Assembly: GCA_030528665.1 (NCBI GenBank)
Contig: JAUMYK010000001.1
Span: 1 to 64,000, forward strand
From: a bacterium
GTDB taxonomy: Bacteria; Patescibacteria; JAEDAM01; Absconditabacterales; Absconditicoccaceae
Reading direction: 5' to 3'
DNA: 64,000 nt
Part shown: positions 41,781 through 51,213 of the stretch, in pieces
Position numbering within the stretch: position 1 is the stretch's first letter
How the letters are laid out: each line of letters starts with the position of its first letter
Program-made: the position numbers and the translations under genes
Notes under the pieces: model-generated
Databases searched by the model: none
What the model saw: the letters and a program-made list of their open reading frames with translations, nothing else
Told to the model about the DNA's origin: nothing

Positions 41781-41855
41781 TGGTGCCAAGAGGCAGAATC
41801 GAACTGCCGACACAAGGCTTTTCAGGCCTCTGCTCTACCACTGAGCTACCTTGGC
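41781..41855 (-). tRNA. tRNA-Phe (anticodon GAA)
   Basis: Acceptor GCCAAGG with CTTGGC, anticodon loop CTGAAAA giving GAA, T arm GGCAG-TTCGATT-CTGCC. CCA is encoded at 41781-41783, unlike its neighbours. Confidence 0.9.
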
Positions 41856-42002
41856 TCAAAAAGAGCAAGTGAGTTTATAGCAATTTACTCATCAATTGCA
41901 AGTAGATTTTTAACAAAAAAACAATACAGACTCAAAAGGAGGAGAAAACACAGAATAAAAAGAGCTAATTCACCCCTTTCACAAAAAATTAAAACAAAAA
42001 AT

Positions 42003-42030
42003 TTGCAAAACTCAAAAAAATCACTATACT
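42003..42030 (+). promoter_or_regulatory. predicted promoter of the structured RNA
   Basis: TTGCAA, a 16-base spacer and TATACT. The predicted start, seven bases downstream at 42037, is the first base of the long inverted repeat. Confidence 0.7.
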
Positions 42031-42036
42031 CACATT

Positions 42037-42205
42037 GCTTATAAAGTTAATATATCGGTATAGCTAATTGGTAGTGATGGTTTTGTGATTTTTTAAATGA
42101 ATAGAAAAGAACACTCTTATGTGTGGAAAGTTCTGTTCGTTAGGTTACAAAACCTCGCTATACAATTAACTTTATAAGCACCACATATAAGGGTGTTTTT
42201 ATTTT
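42037..42205 (+). ncRNA. unassigned structured RNA with 15-bp closing stem
   Basis: GCTTATAAAGTTAAT (42037-42051) pairs perfectly with ATTAACTTTATAAGC (42165-42179). Inside, GTATAGC (42058) pairs with GCTATAC (42157), then GGTTTTGT (42079) with ACAAAACC (42147), then an AGAAC/GTTCT hairpin with an ACAC/GTGT apex. AGGTT-ACAA-AACCT (42142-42155) is a competing hairpin. A CACC/GGTG terminator with TTTTTATTTT ends the unit. The rod-like fold with internal loops resembles 6S RNA. It could also be a leader controlling the gene at 42247, which starts 42 bases after the terminator. No coding frame is seen. Confidence 0.7.
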
Positions 42206-42246
42206 ACACAAAAACAATTCAGTTTTTTATCCTTTATTATATCGCA

Positions 42247-42870
42247 ATGGAAAAAATCAATCACTCACCAGAAACAGAACAAAAAATGCAAGCTCCACAC
42301 GCAATTATGAAATCACTACATAAAAAGCTCAAACAACTAGAAAAACTAGAAAGAAAAGAGCATTCCTTTGGAAAAAAGGTGCTAGAAAGAGTCTTTGATC
42401 CTCTCAACCGTACAAAGAGACTCAATTTCCCAGCAAAAGACCCAAATGACATCATTCAAGGGGTAGCAAAAATTAATATCATTGCAAACCGTCCTGAAGT
42501 TATAATCCCTCAAACCAACTCTCTACTCCCACTCATCACAAGAAAAGACAGAATAGATATTGATAAAGTAGATGCTGAAGGAAAGACCATCACTCAAGTA
42601 ACATGTATTCCACACAAAAACGGATGGATCGTTTGAGAGAAAAAAGCTGGAGAAAAGCGAGCAGTTCAAGAAATAAATAACGAAGACTTTATCAAAACTC
42701 ATCTCCCAACAATTGAAAATTACCTCACAAACTCCGAAGAATACCTCACACAAAAACAAAAGGACAAAGAAAAACAACAACAAACGCAGATCAAACAAGC
42801 AGAAGCACTTGCCCATCAAACAGATCAAGCAGAATCTGATCAACTCCTTGACCTCATCGAAAAAAGCTAA
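42247..42870 (+). CDS. unknown charged, coiled protein
   Basis: 207 residues with TGA at 42634 as Gly. N- and C-terminal parts are Lys/Glu/Gln-rich helices; the C-terminal one (about residues 150-200) looks like a coiled coil. The middle holds a beta-rich segment (DIIQGVAKINIIANRPEVIIPQ). No signal peptide. I do not recognise it. It may be controlled by the structured RNA directly upstream. Confidence 0.6.
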
Positions 42871-42918
42871 ATCAGGAAACAAAACTTTCTTGATCAAAAA
42901 AACTACCTATCCAATAGT

Positions 42919-42976
42919 AAAAAAATCTGATCAAAAGTCACGGTTACCCAATAACTCTCAATCAGATTTTTTCTTG
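42919..42976. terminator. bidirectional terminator, AAAAAATCTGA inverted pair
   Basis: A perfect eleven-base stem AAAAAATCTGA/TCAGATTTTTT with a 31-base loop serves the convergent genes at 42247 and 42984. It again consists of two inverted copies of the frequent word. Confidence 0.75.
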
Positions 42977-42983
42977 TATTTTT

Positions 42984-43661
42984 TTAACTCCTCACAGGAC
43001 ACAATCCAATCACAAACTCTCATTTCAACACAAGCTTTCAAGCCTGCCATTCCTGATACAGCTCAGAAAAATCCCAAGTCATCACCTCCTCAAACATTTT
43101 ACTCAGCTCTCTCGCAACCATAATCTTCCCTTCAAATCCCAGCTCCTGTAGCTCCTGAAAAAGCTTTTCAACCCTATGTACTGATTCATAAAAAAAAGTC
43201 GGAAGCTCACGACCAATCGCCGCCTTCAAAGCCGTCTGCCTTCCCTTTTTTTGCGGCAAAAACCCGATATAGACAAAATGAGAAGTATCAAAACCAGCAC
43301 CAACGACCGCAGGCACCAAGGCATTCGCTCCAGGTAAAACTGAAAACTTTAAATGCTCCTCATAACACAGCTGAACTAACATTTTCCCAGGATCAGACAA
43401 TCAAGGAGTACCAGCATCCGAAAGCATACCAACATCCTGCTCTTTGATAAGACTAAGATAATAAGCCAACTTCCCCTTATCAGTAAAACTCGTCAAAGAA
43501 TAAAAGACCTTATCACTATAGTCGATCTCATACATTTGCAAAAGCTTTTTCGTAGTTCTTGTATCCTCACAGATCAAAAACTTAAGCTCCTTGAGTAACC
43601 TCAAAGCTCTCAAAGTAATATCTTCTCTATTGCCAATAGGAGTTGGTATCAAATAAAGCAT
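42984..43661 (-). CDS. rsmI: 16S rRNA 2'-O-ribose C1402 methyltransferase RsmI
   Basis: 225 residues of the tetrapyrrole methylase fold. LYLIPTPIGNREDITLRAL, CEDTRTTKKLL, MLSDAGTPGLSDPG and VLPGANALV are RsmI blocks. TGA at 43401 is the Gly of AGTPG. TGA at 43038 and 43020 are Gly in the C-terminal tail, which then ends LKGEFVIGL as in the family, followed by TAA. Confidence 0.94.
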
Positions 43662-44051
43662 CTTGTTTCAAAAAAATAAATAAAGCTGATTTTTTTCAAC
43701 ACATCATCTACAAACCAGAATCAGGAGTCATATTTCCTCATCTTGTATTGATCCTAAATACACGATCTTGAACTCAGTACTTTTGATACTCTGATCATTG
43801 CAGACTAAGTTGTCGGTATCATTCCATACTTAATCACTCGTCGTTCCAGACTTGATCACTTGTCATTCCGGACTCGATCCGGAATCTTATCCGCTTTCTA
43901 GAATGCTGAATCAAGTTCAACATAACGATTGAAAGAATAGGAGACTGAATCAAGCTCTCTGCAACACTGTGGAGGGCACAGAAACATAACAAGAACCAAA
44001 CACAAAATACCCCTTACTCAAAACACATACCCCTAAACACTTCATCATTCC
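43662..44051. repeat. intergenic region with palindromic repeat, copy 2
   Basis: No gene is seen. Between about 43850 and 43990 lie TTCCGGA...TCCGGAA, GCTGAATCAAGTTCA and a CTCTGCAAC...GTGGAGGG block. The last two resemble the element at 6230-6345 in opposite orientation. Confidence 0.5.
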
Positions 44052-44855
44052 CTATTCGATCCTCAATTCCTCGCCATCTACAATCACCAACCCATCCTTA
44101 ACCATTCCCTCCACAATCTCAGCAATCTGTTTTCTAGGAAATTCTGCCTGTACCATCTCCGAAGTCAGTTTTTCTTTTTTTCTTGTCAAAAACTTCATAA
44201 TCCAACCCCTTACCTCTCTATCCGAACCTTCAAATTTAGATTGCTTCCCCAAAGACTTGATCTTGGTCTTCTTCGCAGTCAAATGCATCGCTCCATAATC
44301 CATCAAAGCATTATGCCAATCACGACTTCTTCCCTCAGGAATCAACTGACAAGCTATCCTTTCCAAATCCTTAAGCGAAATCTCTTCATTCAATTTAAGT
44401 AAAAAAATCAACACTCTCCTAATATTGGTATCAATAACAGGCTCAGGTAAATTCCAAGCAAAAGCACAAATCGCACTTGCAGTATAGGGTCAAATACCAG
44501 ACAAAGCCAATAACGCATCCCTAGACTGAGGCAAACTGCCACCATACTGCTCAACTACTACTTTTGCACATTCTTGAAGCCTCAAAGCCCTACTATTAAA
44601 GCCCAAACCTGATCGATGTGTCAAAAGATCAGCCTTGGAAACTTGGGCAAGTGATTGATAATCAGGCATATACTCAAGCCAACGATGCCAATAGGGAATC
44701 ACACGATCAACTTGTGTTTGCTGACTCATTACCTCAGAAATATGAATCGCATAGGGATCTTGCGTAGCCCTCCAAGGCAGCTTTCTACCCTGCTGAGCAT
44801 ATCGCTTCAAAATCTCCTGCTGCACAACTTCAATCTCTTGTTTATTTAATTGCAT
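44052..44855 (-). CDS. mutY: A/G-specific adenine glycosylase MutY-like, without Fe-S cysteines
   Basis: 267 residues with the helix-hairpin-helix LSGIGPYTASAI (its first Gly here TGA at 44490) and the catalytic Asp in VIDTNIRRVL. The catalytic Glu region ISEVMSQQTQVDRV and WHNALMDYGA are MutY-specific; MutY removes A opposite 8-oxoG. After DYGAMHLTAKK the four Cys that bind the 4Fe-4S cluster are all missing. The C-terminal NUDT1-like domain is also absent, replaced by a winged-helix-like tail. Confidence 0.88.
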
Positions 44856-45038
44856 CACTCCTCACTCTACAATAATCTAAAGATAGCCCCAACATATACC
44901 GATAGGCATTTCCAATATAAACCACGCTCATACCCTACATACTCCCAAAACCAAAAATCTTCTCATTCCTCCATAAAAAAGCACCAAAAACCTGAATGCA
45001 AGATCGTAGAGTATGCTTTTTCATCCAATTTCATACAA

Positions 45039-45803
45039 TTACGCAAAACACTGCATCCCATCTTGATATCCAAGCTCAAAAATCTTTCTAATTTTCTCCT
45101 CAGAAGTTTCAAGCAAAGCCACCTCCAAATCTCTCTTAAACAAATAATCTGCTTTATCCAAATCCTTGAGCAAATGAGCCTGCATAGACACCTCATAGGA
45201 AAGCAAGAGCGTATCAATCATCGATTTTATCGGCTGATGCTTTTTAAACTGCCCTAAATACACACCAATTACTTCCAGATCAGGATAGGACTTCCTAGCG
45301 TATTCTAAAGGAAAATTACACATCACACCACCATCCACTAGCATCGTATCTTGATACTTCACTGCAGGAAATACCCCAGGAATCGCCATACTCGCCATCA
45401 CAGGAGCAATCAATGCTCATTGAGAAAAAAGTTTGAATGCTGCCTGCCAAATATCAGTCGCCCCCACATACAAAGGCAATTCCAACTCTGCAAAATCAGA
45501 CTTAATATCTTCTTTCAAAAATTGCTCTACCACAGAGGACTTGAGGAGTGACATCTTGGGAGGAAGCGCAATATTTTTAAGACTAAAAAGCTGAGCAGAC
45601 AAAAATCTCTCCAAAATATCCTCAGCCTTCCATCCACTAAGCCAATATGCAGCACTCAATGCCCCAGCACTGACACCATACACAGCAGCAATTTCCTCCT
45701 TGACTCCACAAACCTCTATCGCTTTCAATACCCCACACGCATACAAACCTTTAGATCCTCCACCAGAAAGAACTAAAACAAACTTTTTATCCTGATTTTC
45801 CAT
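45039..45803 (-). CDS. patatin-like phospholipase
   Basis: 254 residues. The oxyanion loop LSGGGSKGLYACGVL, the nucleophile elbow YGVSAGALS (catalytic Ser) and LVDGGVMCNFPL (catalytic Asp) make a complete patatin Ser-Asp dyad, as in RssA/YchK proteins. It would hydrolyse acyl lipids at the membrane. TGA at 45417 is Gly. ATG at 45803 chosen over an upstream in-frame codon at 45821. Confidence 0.9.
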
Positions 45804-45909
45804 ACTCTTGTACAACCACACAATAAAGCTTCTCTTTGAACAAGAAAAAAATCCAGCCCCAAAAGAAGAAAAAACAGCTCCTTACGAGCTGCATCAGATC
45901 AACAACAAA

Positions 45910-46464
45910 CTAATTAACTCCTCCAGTAAGGGTATTCAAGGTCACGGTGTCACCTACCTCCTTGTGCAAAGGCACCTGAATCTCCATTCCAGTCTCAATA
46001 GTAGCAGGCTTAGTACCAGACTGCGCTCTATTTCCCTTGATCCCAGGCACTGTCTCAGTAATCGTATAACTAATCGTTGAAGGCAAGATCACATTGATCA
46101 CATTTCCCTTATAGATCTGAATAAAGACATCCAAATTATCCTTGAGATAGCCTGTAATATCTTCAATCGTATCAGCAGCAATATCATGAATCTCTCCCGT
46201 ATCATTCTCCATAAAAGAATAGGTATCACCACTATTGTATAGATATACTGCATTTTGCGTAGCAATATCCGCCTGATCCATCGTAGTACCTGATTTTACC
46301 GTAATATTCTGTACTCCATTTGTGATCAAATTTCTTACCTTATAAGTATAAGACCCTTGCCTCTGTTGCATTTGCATAAATGAAAGATCAAGCACCTTAA
46401 AAAGCTGACCATCCATCTCAAGAACCGTTCCTTTCTTTACTTCTGCTGCATCAATTTTTACCAT
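45910..46464 (-). CDS. efp: elongation factor P with atypical tip
   Basis: EF-P rescues ribosomes stalled at polyproline. The 184-residue protein has all three domains, with C-terminal VPGIKGNRAQSGTKPATIETG. In the ungapped alignment to E. coli EF-P the tip PGKG is replaced by MQQR, so the modified Lys34 is Gln. No EpmA, EarP or other modifier is seen in the window. ATG at 46464 chosen. Confidence 0.92.
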   Translation of the reverse strand: MVKIDAAEVKKGTVLEMDGQLFKVLDLSFMQMQQRQGSYTYKVRNLITNGVQNITVKSGTTMDQADIATQNAVYLYNSGDTYSFMENDTGEIHDIAADTIEDITGYLKDNLDVFIQIYKGNVINVILPSTISYTITETVPGIKGNRAQSGTKPATIETGMEIQVPLHKEVGDTVTLNTLTGGVN

Positions 46465-46685
46465 TTGAATTATCAATAAAAGATTAAAAGTCTAAAATCA
46501 GAATAGCGATTTCATTTAAGATTACAAGTGAGAATTCATCTTCTTTTGCCAGTAACTTAAATGCCTTAACATCTTTTTTAAGGAGATCAACCGCTAAATC
46601 TTGAAATCAAGTAATACAAGAAGACACATAGGTATATAACATTAAGAAATGTTAAAAACTAAAGAATAGGCAAAAAACTCCCCTC

Positions 46686-46982
46686 TTACACAACAGCAAA
46701 AGCTCTCATCTTCTCCTTGATTTTCAAAAATTGAGGATATTTATCAGATTTTTGATACTCTTGTTCATCATATTTCGCCTGCAATGCAAGCCAAACCCTC
46801 GGCTCTCCCCCACATACCGCACAAATTCTAAATGCCCAATCCGCAGTAATAGATCTCCTTCCTGAGATAATATGATTTACCTCTGCTGGTGATTTACCAA
46901 TCAATTCTGCAAACTGCTTTTGAGTAAGATTTAGCCCCTCAAGGATCATTTCGAGATTTACTCCTGGATGTTCGTATTTCAT
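46686..46982 (-). CDS. higA: HigA-type antitoxin
   Basis: 98 residues. An XRE helix-turn-helix (LNLTQKQFAELIGKSPAEVNHIISGRRSIT) is followed by AWRICAVCGG-like WAFRICAVCGGEPRVWLALQAKYD, typical of HigA/VapI. It lies 22 bases after the toxin gene and would neutralise it and repress the pair. Confidence 0.88.
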   Translation of the reverse strand: MKYEHPGVNLEMILEGLNLTQKQFAELIGKSPAEVNHIISGRRSITADWAFRICAVCGGEPRVWLALQAKYDEQEYQKSDKYPQFLKIKEKMRAFAVV

Positions 46983-47004
46983 CAGTATACTCTACAAAAT
47001 AAAA

Positions 47005-47310
47005 TTACTCATAATGATTACTAAGCTCTCGAACCAAAGCCACAACCACTACTTCCTCCTCATCTTGAGGAAACTTCAACATCAATCTCCATCCATCATT
47101 CAGTCTAATAGCAATCTGATCAGCTCTATCTCACGATTTCCACTGAGCTTTTCGCCCTTCACGAGTAAGAATATCACGAATAGTAGCAAACTCTTCAATC
47201 TCTGCTAAGACAGCACGATACCTTTTACCAATACCTTGTGGATACTTATGATCCCCAATACCATCAGCAAGTTTTTTGAGTTGATTACTCCTAAACCTGA
47301 TTTGAATCAT
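47005..47310 (-). CDS. higB: HigB-type toxin (RelE superfamily)
   Basis: 101 residues with TGA at 47131 as Gly. The order KKLADGIGDHKYPQGIGKRYRAVL, then GDRADQIAIRLNDGWRLMLKF, fits HigB-like mRNA interferases. The toxin precedes the antitoxin, as in higBA loci. Confidence 0.8.
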
Positions 47311-47488
47311 AACAAGAGAAAAGATAAATGAATAAGGTAAGTATAATGATTTACCTCCAAAGTACAAGAAAAAATATACTCTTTCTGTCAATCACAACAG
47401 TATAAATGATCAAGCACATTAAAAAAGCCTCAAAACTCCCAAAAAACCAAACCAAAACTCTTCCTCACAACATTACTACAAAAAACAC

Positions 47489-47519
47489 TCCAAAGAAAAA
47501 GAGAGGAACTCCCCCCTCT
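47489..47519 (-). terminator. intrinsic terminator of leuS
   Basis: AGAGG pairs with CCTCT around GGGGAGTT and is followed by a T-rich tract. It begins at the leuS stop. Confidence 0.75.
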
Positions 47520-50503
47520 TATCCTACAATCAGATTGATAATCTTCCCAGGGACATAAATCAGCTTCTTCACTTCCCCAGTCAAATAACTCGCCAACTTC
47601 TCATCAGCTTTCACCAACTCAAAAACCTGATTCTGACTTGCGTTCGCCTCCACAGAGAGCGTTCATCTCGTTTTTCCATTGATCTGCACTGCTAGGGTAA
47701 CCTGACTACTCACAAGCTTAGCTTCATCATATTGCGGCCATTTCCCAGTCGTAAAGATCGAAAACGCATTCCCCAGCTTCTCCCAAAGCTCCTCAGCCAA
47801 ATGTGGAGCAAAAGGTGCTAACATCAGCGTCAATGCCTCAAAAGTAGGTTGAGAAATCTGATCTACCTCTCCTAGCTTATTTACCAAGATCATCAATTGA
47901 GCAATCGAAGTATTAAACTTAAACTCATCAATCTCTTCGGTCAATTTCTTAATTGTTTGATGGAGCAGTGTATCAATTTCAGGCTTTTCATCTTCTTTTG
48001 AAAGATTCACCTTCTCCCAAAGTGCAATCACCTTATCCAAAAACTTCTTCACACCTTTCATTCCTTGCGTATTCCACGCAATCGCCTGATCAAAGGGACC
48101 CATAAACATCTCATAAGTCCTCAACACATCAGCTCCATACTCAGCAATCACATCATCAGGATTGACGACATTACCTCGTCTCTTGGACATCTTACGACCA
48201 TCTTCCGCCATAATCAGTCAGACTTTTTGATATTTTTTGAAAGGTTCTTGCTGACTTACAATCCCCAAATCATAGAGGAACTGCTGCCAAAACCTCGCAT
48301 AAATCATATGCCTCGTGACATGCTCAGCCCCACCGACATACACATCGACATTTTGCCAATACTGCTCCTTTTCAGGACTGAGAAACGCCTCAGCATTCCT
48401 CGGATCCATATATCTAAGCCAATACCAACTCGAACCTGCCCATCCTGGCATCGTATTGGTCTCTCTTTTTGCAGACTTTCAACAATGAGGACAGCTCGTT
48501 TCCACCCATTCTTTTACCTCTGCCAAAGGACCTTCTTCAGTTCCTGTCGGCTCATAATGCTCCACATCTGGCAATAAAAGTGGTAAATCTGACTCCTTCA
48601 TCGCAACCACCCCACAATCCTCGCAAAACACGATTGGGAACGGTTCTCCTCGATACCTCTGCCTAGAAAAGACCCAATCCTGAATTTTAAAGTTTACCTT
48701 CTTTCCACCAAGTCCTTTTTCAGCAAGTCGTTCTTGCATTTTCTCAATCGCCTCATCTGAAGTTAAACCCGAAAACTGATCAGAATTCATGACAATTCCT
48801 TTTTCAGTGTAAGATCCATTTCCAGCAAGATAAGCCTTCAATCTTTGAAGAGAATAAAGATAACTTTCTTTCTGTCCAGTAATAGTTTCATCCTCCTCCA
48901 TACGAATAAGATCCTGTTCAAATTGCTCTAAATCTACCCAAACCAATGGACAATCATCTTCAAACTCGGTTAATTGCTTTGCTACACGAGCATCAGAATT
49001 AAGTTTACAAAGGAAGATGTTCGTATTATTTTCCCTCCGAGTATTTTTAAGTTCTGCATAATAAAAAGCTTGATTACAATCAGTTTGATCAATGACAGCA
49101 ACATCAACATAACCAGTTTCTTCTCTCACTTCTCTCAAAAGCCCTTCAACTAAAGTCTCTCCTTGTTCAATCGTTCCTCAAGGTAATCGATATTTTTTAT
49201 ATTTTGCATTCTCATTATAACCAACCAATAATTTCTCCTCTTTCTCATCGTAAATAAAAGCATAAGCAGACAACTTTGCCTGAGCATCAGAATGTCTCTG
49301 ACCAAACTTTTCCCCAATCACATACTTCACCTCCAATCCATACTTCTTTGCAAACTCAAAATCCCTCTCATCATGCGCTGGCACGCCCATTACTGCACCC
49401 GTTCCATAACCAGATAATACATAATCCCCAATATAAATCGGGATATCCTTACCATTAAACGGATTGATCACATAAGCTCCCGTAAACACTCCTGTCTTGT
49501 CTTTTTGAAGTTCAGTTCTTTCAAGTTGTGTCTTGAGTTTCGCCTGTTCTTGATAGGCTTGTACAGCCTCCATCTGCTCAGCGGTCGTAATCTCCGCCAC
49601 CAAAGGATGCTCAGGAGCTAGCACCACAAAACTCATCCCAAACACCGTATCAAGCCTCGTCGTAAACACCTCAAAAAAAGCATCAAAATTCTGAACCTGC
49701 ATTTTGAATTGACTTCCTTCACTCTTTCCAATCCAATTCTTTTGCAACTCTTTCATCGACGGCTCCCAATCCAAGCTCTCCAATCCATCAAGCAATCTCT
49801 GCGCATACTTCGTAATTCTCAAAACCCATTGTCTCATCAGTCTTTGCTCAACAGAACTTCCACACCTCTCACATTTTCCATCATCGAGATCCTCGTTAGC
49901 AAGCCCTGTTTTACAATGATTACACCAGTTAATTGGCTTATAATCAATATAAGCAAGCCTTTCAGCATCCAAAATAAAACTGATTTCTGAGTCAGATTTT
50001 CCTTCTTTTTTTAACTTTTCTTCCAAAACAGCAATTGGAGTTGCCTTCTGAGTTGCCTCATCATAATAATGATTGTAAAACTTCAAAAAAATCATCTGCG
50101 TCCATTTGTAAAAGTCAGGATCCGCAGTACTAAAACTCCTCTCTCGATCATAAGTAAAACCAATCTTTTCCAGCTGAGAAATATAGGTCTTGATATTTTG
50201 TTCAGCTACAACCTGAGGTTTCATCTTGTGATCAATCGCATATTGCTCAGTTCCCAGTCCAAAAGTATCAAATCCCATCGGATGCAAGACATTATAGCCC
50301 TCAAGCATCTTTTTCCTGGCAATCGTATCAGAAGCCACATAACCCTTGGGATGCCCAACGTGCAATCCAGCCCCGCTCGGATACGGAAACATATCCAAAA
50401 TATAATATTTTGGCTTCCCACCTCATTCCTGAGTTTTGTAAATTTTGGCTTCATTTCGCTTTTGTTGCCATTTTTGTGCAAGTGCTTTGATATCAATCGC
50501 CAT
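47519..50503 (-). CDS. leuS: leucyl-tRNA synthetase with an embedded Nudix domain
   Basis: 994 residues, about 130 longer than usual. The catalytic core has HVGH (48-51) and KMSKR (771-775). In the CP1 editing domain, between VKYVIG (about 396) and [10 protein letters not shown] (about 565), sits an insert of about 160 residues with a full Nudix box: LPGG (440-443), GE, then REVREETG (457-464). Five TGA codons (50424, 49178, 48479, 48218, 47663) are Gly; 49178 is the first G of LPGG. The frame is continuous, so this is one polypeptide. The Nudix part may hydrolyse nucleotides or have a structural role. Confidence 0.93.
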
Positions 50504-50680
50504 CTTTTTTTGAAAAAAAGCTAAAAGTCTGATCTCATTTTTACAGTTTGATCCTTGAAATGCAAGTTTTTTCTTAGGAAATAAACAAGATCAAAAAAAG
50601 AACCATTTCACTTAAAAGCATCACAACTTGACATCCCAAAGAAAATACCTACAAATAAAAAAATACAAAAAAATTGAATC

Positions 50681-51193
50681 ATGAAAAGAGAACGATTATT
50701 TATAAAAAAAACAAAAGGATATGTCAAAGATTTAGCCGTAGGAGAAAAGGGGTATATCGACCCAGACTCCATTATTGTATTCAAATGTGAAAGAACCTAT
50801 TTTCGTTGCATTGATCTCTATGCAATAGTACTCGAAGAAGAATGGGATGACGCCATCCTTATTAAGAGGATAGCAAACACCTCCAAGCCAAACATGACAC
50901 AAGGAGAGGATTTTAGGATCACAAACTCCTATATCAGCTTCATCTATACAATCCCTCATTTCAAATGGGACAGTGAAAATTTCACAAGCCCTGTAGCCAT
51001 TATTCCACTCATTGAAGAAAGTGAAAAAGACTTCCTCCAACGATCACAAGGGCAAGCAAAAACAATACAAATCAACGAAAAAAGCTCTATAGAAGAGCTA
51101 ACAAAAGCTTTAAAAGCAAACATTCAAGCAGAAAACTACGAAAAATGTGTCATCATCCAAAAATGGATTGATGCAAAAACGAAAAGAGGGTGA
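50681..51193 (+). CDS. UVR-motif protein of unknown function, ends at TGA
   Basis: 170 residues. The C-terminus (IEELTKALKANIQAENYEKCVIIQKWIDA) matches the UVR motif of UvrB/UvrC and ClpC-associated proteins. The N-terminal 120 residues are beta-rich and unrecognised. In frame it reaches only TGA at 51191, which sits in the loop of the terminator. If TGA is Gly, translation would run 76 codons antisense into the next gene. One base less in the GGG before it would give KRGE and a TAA. The end is therefore uncertain. Confidence 0.6.
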   Translation: MKRERLFIKKTKGYVKDLAVGEKGYIDPDSIIVFKCERTYFRCIDLYAIVLEEEWDDAILIKRIANTSKPNMTQGEDFRITNSYISFIYTIPHFKWDSENFTSPVAIIPLIEESEKDFLQRSQGQAKTIQINEKSSIEELTKALKANIQAENYEKCVIIQKWIDAKTKRG

Positions 51194-51211
51194 ATAAGCC
51201 CTCTTTTTTCT
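51182..51211. terminator. bidirectional terminator
   Basis: AAAAGAGGG pairs with CCCTCTTTT around TGAATAAG, between convergent genes. The loop holds both the in-frame TGA and an out-of-frame TAA of the plus-strand gene. Confidence 0.85.
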
Positions 51212-51213
51212 CT

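Noticed and set aside
42058..42163. A tRNA-like look of the structured RNA (TAGCTAATTGGTAG resembles a D loop, TTGTGAT an His anticodon loop, TTCG a T loop)
   Set aside because: No valid anticodon stem or T arm folds. The long GGTTTTGT/ACAAAACC pairing and the 15-bp outer stem fit a rod-shaped RNA instead.
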